This document shows, in pieces, positions 1-8,027 of a stretch of 44,112 nucleotides of DNA. The translations under genes and the position numbers were made by a program. Numbering within the stretch: position 1 is the stretch's first letter; each line of letters begins with the position of its first letter. This DNA comes from Chlamydiota bacterium. GTDB taxonomy: Bacteria; Chlamydiota; Chlamydiia; Chlamydiales; JABDDJ01. Where the stretch lies: NCBI GenBank assembly GCA_013287645.1, contig JABDDJ010000017.1:1-44112 (forward strand), read 5' to 3'. The notes beneath the pieces were generated by a model. That model had not been told where the DNA came from, searched no databases, and saw only the letters and a program-made list of their open reading frames with translations.

Positions 1-1178
1 TGCAGACTCTCGGACATAAGATTGAAATTGACTTCACCTGCAAACAAGAAGTTTACTTTCGCAAAGGTTGCGGAGTAGCTCGCTTTGCATGGAATTGGGC
101 GTTGTCAAAATGGCAGGAAAAATTTCAATCCAAGCTCAAGACATCAGCCTTTGAACTAAAAAAAGAATTCAATGCTTTAAAAGATGAAAAATTTCCCTGG
201 GTATATGAAGTCACCAAATATGCCTGTCAGCAGCCCTTTATATTTCTTCAAAAGGCATTTCAGGCTTTTTTCAAAAAGACAGCAAAATACCCGCAATTTA
301 AAAAGAAAGGCATGCACGATAGTTTTTATATAGGTGGAGACCAGCTTAGAGTAGTTGGTAATACGGTAAAAATTCCAAATCTAGGATGGATACGGTTGAG
401 GGAGTTTTTACGATTTCAAGGAAAGATCAATGGGGCCACCATCTCGCGCACTGCAGATCGATGGTTCATTAGCTTTAGTGTGGAAACAGATCAAAAGCCA
501 AAAGTATGCGAAAACCAAGCGACAGTTGGAGTTGATTTAGGCATCAAAACCCTAGCCACATTTTCTAATGGAACACAGATCCTTAATAAAAACCCATTGA
601 CGAAATCCTTAGGTAGATTGAGACGATTACAACGTCAATTATCTCGCAGAAAAATAGATTCTCAGAATCGCAAGAAAACCAAGAAAGCCGTGGCTAAACT
701 GCATTACAAGGTAGCTTGCATTCGAAAAGACCATTTGCATAAACTCACCACCCATTTGACAGAGAATTTCCGATACATTGCTATAGAAGATCTCGACATA
801 TCAAAAATGGTAAAACGAAGAAAGCTGTCGCGTCAAATTATGGATGGAGGATGGTTTGAGTTTCGCAGACAACTGAGCTACAAAGCAGCTTTAAGAGGGA
901 ATAAGATATTCATCGCGGATAAATGGTACGCCTCTTCAAAAAGATGTTCAGGATGTAGCCATCATAAAAAAGAGCTCTCTCTATCAGAAAGAATATACAA
1001 ATGTTCAGAATGCAAACTAGAAGTAGATAGAGACCTCAATGCAGCAATTTGCTTAGAACAACTAATAAATACGGTAAGCTCTACCGAAATAGACGCCTGT
1101 GGACAAGACGGCTCTGTAATCATGCTTAAAACATTATTACAACCAGCTTGGTTGAAACAGGAACTAAGCCATGTATAG
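1..1178 (+). CDS. tnpB: IS200/IS605-family TnpB (OrfB), RNA-guided nuclease; 5' end at window edge
   Basis: The reading frame is open from the first bases of the window (codons starting at position 3: Gln-Thr-Leu-Gly-His), so the start lies at or just before base 1; TTG at 102 is internal. Visible motifs, numbered from 102, are the RuvC-like Asp in GVDLGIKTLATFSNG (D145), the Glu in YIAIEDLD (E229), a zinc finger of two CxxC pairs (C282/C285 and C301/C304) and the DRDLNAA motif directly after it. The C-terminal GQDGS...LKQE tail is typical of the family. TnpB proteins are omega-RNA-guided nucleases carried by IS605/IS607-type elements. No TnpA transposase is visible, but the upstream side is cut off. 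The RNA guide and right end would be expected across the 3' end of the gene and 1179-1210, but I cannot define the boundary. All catalytic residues are present, so it may be active. Confidence 0.93.
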   Translation, partial: QTLGHKIEIDFTCKQEVYFRKGCGVARFAWNWALSKWQEKFQSKLKTSAFELKKEFNALKDEKFPWVYEVTKYACQQPFIFLQKAFQAFFKKTAKYPQFKKKGMHDSFYIGGDQLRVVGNTVKIPNLGWIRLREFLRFQGKINGATISRTADRWFISFSVETDQKPKVCENQATVGVDLGIKTLATFSNGTQILNKNPLTKSLGRLRRLQRQLSRRKIDSQNRKKTKKAVAKLHYKVACIRKDHLHKLTTHLTENFRYIAIEDLDISKMVKRRKLSRQIMDGGWFEFRRQLSYKAALRGNKIFIADKWYASSKRCSGCSHHKKELSLSERIYKCSECKLEVDRDLNAAICLEQLINTVSSTEIDACGQDGSVIMLKTLLQPAWLKQELSHV

Positions 1179-1210
1179 ATTTGTACATATTTTAGAGAGC
1201 GGATATCTCA

Positions 1211-4200
1211 ATGCCGCTTTGGGCAGCAGTAAAGAAAACGAAAAATCACCGCAGTGATCCAGAATATCTAAATGTTGCCATTAAGCAATCATCTGGAGGT
1301 GTTTTTAATTACCAATTACTTAAAAGCGCCAAATACCAATCCTGCTTTCCTGAAAATACGAGAGGCTTGACCAATTGCGGAATGGGTAGGCCTTCCGCTA
1401 AGACAAACATGAATAACTATCGCATGTCCTTCCTGCATCATGATAATTTTAAAGTTATCGATGGCGCTGGAAATCAACAATTCTATTCAAAGCCATCTGA
1501 CAATTCAAAAGACCTCGTGTACAATCTCAAATCCGAAACAAGAGCTAATGGAGCTCACTTTCAATATGGATATTTTAAACATTACATACGTTCCATTTTG
1601 GCCCAGGATAGCTCGAAGAAACATACTTATGCTTCATTGAATTACAACGTCTCAAAAGATCGCACAATTTTAACCGCAAGCAATGGAGAAACAGTCCATT
1701 ACAACTATTTCACAAAGAAAATCAAGCATCCCATGATACGTGTGTATGACGAGTTAACTTATCTAGAATCTGTCGAATACAGTCACGGGCTCAATGAGTA
1801 CTACACGTATGAAAAATGCGCAATGTCGCAATTTTTACATATCGTCGAGAAAAAAACAGGACCATCAGAATTTCTTTCACATGCTCTAAAAATTGAATAT
1901 TATGGACTTGGTACTATAGGAGATAAGGTAAAATATTTAAAAAACTCGCTTGGAACAACTTATGAGTTTGCATACTTTCCTGACAACCAAGGAGGTTTTA
2001 CCGAAGTTTATGACGCAGAAAGACATTTTACTAAATATAAGTACTCCAAAGATCATCGCATTGAAGAGATTACACATTTTGCGGGAAATGCTGGTCCCTA
2101 TACTCCAGTCTATTCAGAAGTATTCACTTGGAATGAAGAAGGACGATTAACAAAGAAAGATGAAGTAGAAGCTTCCGGAAATACTGCTAAAAGCCTTTCC
2201 TTTGTTTATGATAAATTAGGCAATATTACTCAAGAATTTCTTTCAGGAGATCTTACCGGATCTTCAGCCTATGTCACGCAAAGTAAAACTTTTACCTATA
2301 GCCAAGACGATTTTAACAACTTAATCCTTGAAGAAGACTCTGAAGGGCCCTCAATCGAATACCACTACCTACCAGGTACAGACCTTTGTACAATCAAATA
2401 CATTATCTGTGATGGAAAAATCACCCTAAGACATTTTCGATTTTATAATGAATCCAACATATGTTGGGCTGAAATTTTTGATAACGGTGCTGGCAGAGAA
2501 TCTGACGACCTAACTGAAGTCACAGAACGCATAAAAATCATTCGATTAATCAGTACAGAAAAAAACTGCTTCGGTAAGCCAACTGAAGAGTCCACATTTT
2601 ACCTTCATAATGGTGCAGACACACTTCTTAAAAAACTGCGCTACTTTTATGATACATTGGGAAACCTAATTAAAACAGAAGTTCTCGATGCAGATGAGAC
2701 TCTTAGATATGTCTTAGAAAAGACCTATGATGCGCAAAACCGTCTAATTTGGGAAAATGATGCCTTAGGGCACACAACAGCCTACTCATATGATCCTTTT
2801 GGAAATATTTCAACACTATCAGGCCCTGACAAACGCTATCATATAGAAATCACGTATGATGTCCTCAATCGCCCCATTGTCACTCAACAAGTAAACGACG
2901 ATGGAACTAGGCAGATCGTTTCTCAAAAATTTAATTTGCTAAATCAAGTCACTGAAAAAACAAATGCTTTTAACCAAACAACCATTAATCGCTACGATGA
3001 CTTTGGTAGACTAAGAGAACAACTAGGACCTGTTGTAGTTGTTGGAAAGCAAAATGGCCCTTTAGGACTGCTGCAAACAATTTTAACTTACGATATTTTT
3101 GGAAATCCTCAATCTACATCTATTTCTGATGGTTCCTTAATCCAGGAGCGCTATACCATTAGAGGGCAGCCCTCTGAAAAAATATATCCCGACGGAACAC
3201 TAGAACAATGGCGCTACACTTTAGGAGGGCGTCTTGAAAGCTACCGCAATCGAGATGGAGTAGTAACACGATATACCTACGATAGACTGGGCAACATCAT
3301 TCAAGAAGAAAAAATAGCAAACGATGGTCAACAAGCTGGTATAACTCACTTTACATGGAAAGGCAAAAGGCTTCTAAGCACTGTCGATGCATTAGGTCAA
3401 ATCCATTCTTACACTTATGATGGTGCTGGTCGACCTATAGAAGAATCCTTTGGAAAAACGCGCATTTCATTGACTTACGATTCCCTTGGAAGAGTCTTCG
3501 AGCAGACAACTTGGGAAAACGACGAACCACTAAGTATTGTTCAGTCAGAATATGACCTTTTAGATAGAGTGATCAGTCAAAAAACCTTTAGCGCAGATCG
3601 CACTCTTCAACGTCGAGTAGATACAAATTATGATGTATGCGGAAGAGAAGTTAACAGCATCCTATGGACATCTACGGATGAATGCATGGCTAACTTTACC
3701 TACTATGACACGTTAGGAAGGCCATATAAAATTGTCGATTTTTCTGGAAGAACTACCCACATTACCTACCAACAAGAAAAAGATCCACACAACGCTGGCT
3801 CTCTTTTAGTCAAAATAACAACTGATCCTATGGGTCGTATTACGACTGAAAAACATGATCCAATGGATAGAGTTATTTCCATAGAAACAAAGAATCCCTT
3901 TGGAGATATCCTCTCCAGCAGAACATTTGCTTACGATGTCATAGGACGAAGAACAGAATGTATCGAAAATAATACACAAAGATATCAATGGGTATATAAT
4001 TCTAATGGCGATCTCATTGAAGAGATCAGCGCAGCAGAAACTTTCGAACAAAAAATTGTTCTTCATAGTTATAGCAATGGCCATAAAATAGCCACACTAA
4101 AGCCCGATGGAAATACCATCACATGGAACTACGACCACCTTGGCCGTATACATATCGTCTCAGACACACAAAAAACATTAGCCTATCAGTATACCTATGA

Positions 4201-6160
4201 TCCATTAGATCGCCCTATAGTTATTGAAGATACCCTTCACAATACAAATCAAAGGTATAGTTATAGCTCAGAAGGTACCTTAAAAGAAGAATACTTAGAT
4301 GAAAATCTTCGCCTAGGTTATGAATACGATTCTTTAAACCAATTAAAAATACTTCAATATCCAGATGGAAGCTCTAGCCGATATCATTATCAAGGAATTC
4401 ATTTACAAAATGTAGTTCGATTAAATACAAAAGGCCAAGAAAAGTATAGCCATCAAGTAGATCAAAGAAACTTAGTAGGACGCCCTATAAAAACTACGCT
4501 ACCCGGTAATGCAGGTACACTTCAATACGCATACAATAATGATGGACTAATCACTACGATCATTTCAAATTTTTTCCAACAAACAATTGCCGATTTTGAT
4601 TCTGAGGGAAACCCCTGTCACATAAAGACTAAAGATATAAAAGATATCTGGGATGACCAATTCAATTATGACTCCAATAGCAACCTTATCCAAGAAAAAG
4701 GACAAAAAGAAATCTCTTACACCTATGACAGCATCGGCAATCGCACTCAAAATAATGGTAATAAGTGGACCTATAATGTTCATAATCAGTTAATTTCCAC
4801 CTCAGAACAAACCTTCACATATGATCTCAATGGCAATCTCCTATCTGATGGTAATATAAACTACAGTTACGATGGATTCGATCGATTGATAGGAATTGAA
4901 AAAGATAATGAAAAAATTACTTACACCTATGACACCTATCATCGCAGACTCCGTAAAATCACGTCTCAAGGAGAAACAAAATATCTCTATGCCGCAAAAG
5001 ATGAAATTGGTTCCCACGATGGCCAGAATTCACAGCTACGTATTCTCGCAGATGGCTTAGGAGCAGAAATAGGCGCTTCCATAGCCATTGAATTAAACGA
5101 AAAGGTTTACGTTCCGATTCATGATCAAAGAGGGTCTATTCGTACTCTCCTAGATCTAGAAGGAGATGTCCAAGCAGTTTATCGGTACTCCGCTTTTGGA
5201 GAAATGACCTATTCAGAAGGTGTTGGCAGTCCTTGGACATTTTGTGGCAAAAGAACCGATCCTGAAACACAATTTATCTACTTTGGTAACCGCTATTATG
5301 ATCCCAAAATAGGCCGTTGGACTACCCTAGATCCCATAGGCTTCACCCCAGGCGCCCACGGCTACAATTACCTCAAAAACTCTCCCTTCTCTCGCATCGA
5401 CATCTACGGAAATATTGATTGTGATTTTCAATATCATCCTAAAATTACTCATGATCACGTCTGGGAAGAGTACTGGAAAGACTTTTGGTTGGATGATGAT
5501 TTATGCTTCGAAAACTTTTATGACATGTCTTCTTGTTGTGACCTTAGTGAACAAGGTTTACCCAACTTGCCTAAAGATATGCGAATAGGTTTTATCAATG
5601 GAATCTGGAATGGTTCTAAAGGATCTAAGGAATGTGCAGAGTATGTTTCAAAATTGTCTGGTGGATACAATATTGACTACGTCTACAATGCCACACATGG
5701 AGATAAAGATATACCAGAATGCATCTTGGGACTCTTCTACATCGCTACGGAACCGGTTAGACAGCTTAAAAATATGTGGAATAATTTTTTTGAAAAAAGT
5801 TCTGCAAACGCTAAATACTTGATGATTTGCCATAGTCAAGGCGCAATTCATGTCAGAAATGCCCTTCTTGATTATCCTCCAGAGCTTCGTGAAAGAATAT
5901 TGGTTGTTGCAATTGCACCTGCTGCTTATATTTATCAAGATACTTGCGCAAAAGTCGTTCATTATAGAGCCGAATGGTGGAGAGATTTTGTGCCTCGATT
6001 CGATAGAGCAGGAGCTAGAAGAGAAAAAGACACAATCTTTAATCTTGCTTCACATCCTAGCGCAGCATTTTTTGATCATGATTTCATGAGTCCTACTTAT
6101 CATATGATATTAAAAGAAAATATTCAATATTACATCAAAACAAATGGACAAATGTTATGA
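1211..6160 (+). CDS. RHS-repeat protein with DUF687-like lipase tip, apparently 5'-truncated
   Basis: A 1649-residue protein dominated by YD/RHS repeats (many YDxxGN/LxxxTxxxG units, residues about 170-1330), followed by the RHS core end DPIGFTPGAHGYNYLKNSP (about 1373-1392). The roughly 250-residue variable tip contains FINGIWN, YNATHGD, CHSQGAIHVRNALL and a late DHDFMSPTYH. CHSQG reads as a nucleophile elbow with Ser1542, with Asp in RDFVPRFD and a C-terminal His as possible partners. I recognise this tip as resembling DUF687, a family known from Chlamydiae. There is no signal peptide, and the first residues look like the middle of an RHS protein. The frame is closed by TAG at 1193, just after tnpB, so I infer that the transposon removed the 5' part. 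RHS proteins deliver C-terminal toxins; lipase activity here is an inference. The stop overlaps the next start by ATGA. Confidence 0.85.
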   Translation: MPLWAAVKKTKNHRSDPEYLNVAIKQSSGGVFNYQLLKSAKYQSCFPENTRGLTNCGMGRPSAKTNMNNYRMSFLHHDNFKVIDGAGNQQFYSKPSDNSKDLVYNLKSETRANGAHFQYGYFKHYIRSILAQDSSKKHTYASLNYNVSKDRTILTASNGETVHYNYFTKKIKHPMIRVYDELTYLESVEYSHGLNEYYTYEKCAMSQFLHIVEKKTGPSEFLSHALKIEYYGLGTIGDKVKYLKNSLGTTYEFAYFPDNQGGFTEVYDAERHFTKYKYSKDHRIEEITHFAGNAGPYTPVYSEVFTWNEEGRLTKKDEVEASGNTAKSLSFVYDKLGNITQEFLSGDLTGSSAYVTQSKTFTYSQDDFNNLILEEDSEGPSIEYHYLPGTDLCTIKYIICDGKITLRHFRFYNESNICWAEIFDNGAGRESDDLTEVTERIKIIRLISTEKNCFGKPTEESTFYLHNGADTLLKKLRYFYDTLGNLIKTEVLDADETLRYVLEKTYDAQNRLIWENDALGHTTAYSYDPFGNISTLSGPDKRYHIEITYDVLNRPIVTQQVNDDGTRQIVSQKFNLLNQVTEKTNAFNQTTINRYDDFGRLREQLGPVVVVGKQNGPLGLLQTILTYDIFGNPQSTSISDGSLIQERYTIRGQPSEKIYPDGTLEQWRYTLGGRLESYRNRDGVVTRYTYDRLGNIIQEEKIANDGQQAGITHFTWKGKRLLSTVDALGQIHSYTYDGAGRPIEESFGKTRISLTYDSLGRVFEQTTWENDEPLSIVQSEYDLLDRVISQKTFSADRTLQRRVDTNYDVCGREVNSILWTSTDECMANFTYYDTLGRPYKIVDFSGRTTHITYQQEKDPHNAGSLLVKITTDPMGRITTEKHDPMDRVISIETKNPFGDILSSRTFAYDVIGRRTECIENNTQRYQWVYNSNGDLIEEISAAETFEQKIVLHSYSNGHKIATLKPDGNTITWNYDHLGRIHIVSDTQKTLAYQYTYDPLDRPIVIEDTLHNTNQRYSYSSEGTLKEEYLDENLRLGYEYDSLNQLKILQYPDGSSSRYHYQGIHLQNVVRLNTKGQEKYSHQVDQRNLVGRPIKTTLPGNAGTLQYAYNNDGLITTIISNFFQQTIADFDSEGNPCHIKTKDIKDIWDDQFNYDSNSNLIQEKGQKEISYTYDSIGNRTQNNGNKWTYNVHNQLISTSEQTFTYDLNGNLLSDGNINYSYDGFDRLIGIEKDNEKITYTYDTYHRRLRKITSQGETKYLYAAKDEIGSHDGQNSQLRILADGLGAEIGASIAIELNEKVYVPIHDQRGSIRTLLDLEGDVQAVYRYSAFGEMTYSEGVGSPWTFCGKRTDPETQFIYFGNRYYDPKIGRWTTLDPIGFTPGAHGYNYLKNSPFSRIDIYGNIDCDFQYHPKITHDHVWEEYWKDFWLDDDLCFENFYDMSSCCDLSEQGLPNLPKDMRIGFINGIWNGSKGSKECAEYVSKLSGGYNIDYVYNATHGDKDIPECILGLFYIATEPVRQLKNMWNNFFEKSSANAKYLMICHSQGAIHVRNALLDYPPELRERILVVAIAPAAYIYQDTCAKVVHYRAEWWRDFVPRFDRAGARREKDTIFNLASHPSAAFFDHDFMSPTYHMILKENIQYYIKTNGQML

Positions 6161-6690
6161 AGATGACTTTCTTGATTATCTTATTGGTCTTTGCAGGTTT
6201 TGTCATGAATGATAAGTGGCAAGCATATCAACCTTCCAAAGGTGAACAACTCGTCAATAGTATATTGGCTAAGACAGCAAAAATTATTAGAGATAAATAT
6301 AATCTTAATCCTTGCGGCGTAGGTGCAGCCATGCCAGGAGGTCCTATCCAAGAAGTTACTTTATGTTTTGATACAAAACACGCTTATACTAAAGAGCAGT
6401 TAAGGGAATTGCTAATAAACACTTCTGGAGAGTTATTGCGCCAGGTGAATGAAAATAAAGAAATTCATCAGTTTCTTAAAAATCGACCTTTTACGATAAG
6501 AAATGTTGAAATTATCATTTATAATCATGATAGGAATGGATTTGAAGTATTCGATCCCGAAATCTCCGTAACTCGAATTTCTCAAGGTAAATTAATTTAT
6601 CGTACTACGGATATAAATGATACCTTTAAATATAAAAACGAATATGAAGAAAATTACGAAGATGCTCTAAAAGCGTTATCAACTCAATGA
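6157..6690 (+). CDS. Small exported protein, copy 1 of 3; candidate RHS-toxin immunity protein
   Basis: A 177-residue protein of no recognised family. It has a hydrophobic N-terminus (MKMTFLIILLVFAGFV) fitting a signal peptide or membrane anchor, with no Cys for lipidation there. The rest is conserved among three tandem copies: SKGxQLVNS, KY-x4-PCG, MPGGPIQEVTLCF, QLRExLI, RPF, IIYN and DPxIS. The two invariant Cys (in PCG and TLCF) could form a disulfide outside the cytoplasm. The ATG overlaps the RHS stop (ATGA), so translation is coupled to the toxin-like gene. A small, exported, multi-copy protein directly after an RHS toxin tip is the usual layout of immunity genes; that role is inferred from position only. 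It could instead be an accessory or chaperone-like factor. Confidence 0.8.
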   Translation: MKMTFLIILLVFAGFVMNDKWQAYQPSKGEQLVNSILAKTAKIIRDKYNLNPCGVGAAMPGGPIQEVTLCFDTKHAYTKEQLRELLINTSGELLRQVNENKEIHQFLKNRPFTIRNVEIIIYNHDRNGFEVFDPEISVTRISQGKLIYRTTDINDTFKYKNEYEENYEDALKALSTQ

Positions 6691-6742
6691 AAATAAGGAA
6701 TTTGGAAAATACGCACAAACGAGCTATCATGGACAAAATGTT

Positions 6743-7276
6743 ATGAAGACGACTTTCTTGATTATTTTATTGATTTTTGCTGGTTTTGTTATGAAAGATA
6801 AATGGCAAGCATACCAACCATCTAAAGGAGAACAACTCGTCAATAGCATATTGGCTAAGTCAGCAAAAATTATTAATGAAAAATATAACCTTAGACCTTG
6901 CGGCGAAGGAGCTTCCATGCCAGGTGGTCCTATCCAAGAAGTCACTCTATGCTTTAATACTAAACTTCCATATACTAAAAGTCAGTTAAGAGAATCGTTA
7001 ATAAAATCAGCCCAGGAATTATTAAAGCAAGTTAACGATAATAATGAGATTCAGGAATTTCTTAAAGAACGTCCCTTTAATCTGAAAAATGTACAAGTTA
7101 TTATATATAATAGCGAGAAAGATGGAAGAGAAGTTTTTGACCCAGGAATTTCAACTTCTGAAATATCTCGAGGAATTTTAACATATCAGACGGTTGATGC
7201 AAGCGACACTTTTAAGTATAAACAAGAATTTAGTGAAACTTACGAAGAAGCCTTAAAAGCTTTATCAATTCCTTAA
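6743..7276 (+). CDS. Small exported protein, copy 2 of 3; candidate immunity paralogue
   Basis: A 177-residue paralogue of the preceding gene with the same N-terminus (MKTTFLIILLIFAGFV) and the same conserved blocks, but changed residues in the variable loop after IIYN (SEKDGREVFDPG). The bases before its ATG (6729-6742) repeat the last bases of the RHS gene almost exactly. The duplicated segment therefore carried the toxin's 3' tip with it, which shows that this copy arose from an RHS-linked ancestor. It sits 52 bases after copy 1. Divergence between copies fits either recognition of different toxin variants or relaxed constraint. Function is unproven. Confidence 0.8.
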   Translation: MKTTFLIILLIFAGFVMKDKWQAYQPSKGEQLVNSILAKSAKIINEKYNLRPCGEGASMPGGPIQEVTLCFNTKLPYTKSQLRESLIKSAQELLKQVNDNNEIQEFLKERPFNLKNVQVIIYNSEKDGREVFDPGISTSEISRGILTYQTVDASDTFKYKQEFSETYEEALKALSIP

Positions 7277-7332
7277 AAAAGGAATTTGGAAAATACACAG
7301 ATGGATTCTAAAGTATGGTGGAAAGGAAAATA

Positions 7333-7863
7333 ATGCTACGAAGTTTTATAGCTTCTGTCTTAACCTTATTAATTTTTACAGGTTTCACTAAACAAGAATA
7401 TCATCCGTCTAAGGGAGGACAGCTTGTAAATAGTTTATTGGCTAAGGCAGCAAAAATCATAAAAGATAAATATAAAGTTAACCCCTGCGGAGTTGGCGTA
7501 GCAATGCCAGGAGGACCCATACAGGAAGTCACTCTATGTTTTGATACAAAATTTCCTTATACTAAAGAGCAGTTAAGAGAATTGCTAATAAACACTTCTG
7601 TAGAGTTATTGCGCCAGGTAAATGAAAATAAAGAGATTCAAGAATACCTCAAAGAAAGGCCTTTTACCATAAAGAACATAGAAATCATAATTTATAATCA
7701 TGATGAAAATGGTTTTGGTTTAAAAGATCCACAAATTTCAGTAGCTAATATTTCCCAAGGAGTATTAAATTATTCGACAATAGATCCAGAAGATAGCTTT
7801 AAATATAAAAACGAATATGAAGAAAGTTACGAAGAAGCCCTAAAGGCGTTATCAACTCCTTGA
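7333..7863 (+). CDS. Small exported protein, copy 3 of 3; candidate immunity paralogue
   Basis: A 176-residue paralogue. I place the start at 7333 (MLRSFIASVLTLLIFTGF) rather than the in-frame ATG at 7315, because GAAAGG lies just upstream of 7333 at good spacing and this start gives a clean hydrophobic signal segment. The mature part is very close to copy 1 (for example the QLRELLINTS and KNEYEESYEEALKALST regions), while the N-terminal segment is unrelated in sequence to copies 1 and 2. This suggests a separate signal sequence joined to the same domain, or gene conversion of the mature part. The bases after the stop (AAAATAAGGAGTTTGG) resemble those after copies 1 and 2, marking the end of the duplicated unit. 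Confidence 0.8.
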   Translation: MLRSFIASVLTLLIFTGFTKQEYHPSKGGQLVNSLLAKAAKIIKDKYKVNPCGVGVAMPGGPIQEVTLCFDTKFPYTKEQLRELLINTSVELLRQVNENKEIQEYLKERPFTIKNIEIIIYNHDENGFGLKDPQISVANISQGVLNYSTIDPEDSFKYKNEYEESYEEALKALSTP

Positions 7864-8027
7864 AAATAAGGAGTTTGGTAAAATTCATATAAATTGATAC
7901 CGACATGATGTGTACATAAAGACGTCATAGCTATCCAGAAATCCTAGGTGAGAACTAAAATAGTTTGAAGTGAATGAGAATAGTGGATATCATGCTGAAC
8001 TCTGAAGAAAAAAATAGGAAAAAGAAA

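Noticed and set aside
5648..5962. Minus-strand 104-residue frame opposite the RHS tip
   Set aside because: The plus-strand frame has clear conserved motifs (CHSQGA, SPTYH); the antisense frame has none.
7315..7332. ATG 7315 as start of the third immunity-like gene
   Set aside because: No Shine-Dalgarno, and it adds charged residues before the signal segment; ATG 7333 has GAAAGG at good spacing.
7864..8027. Promoter for the duplicated lipoprotein gene (TTGATA...TACATA)
   Set aside because: Spacing between the boxes is too short (13 bases) and no better pair was found, so no call is made.
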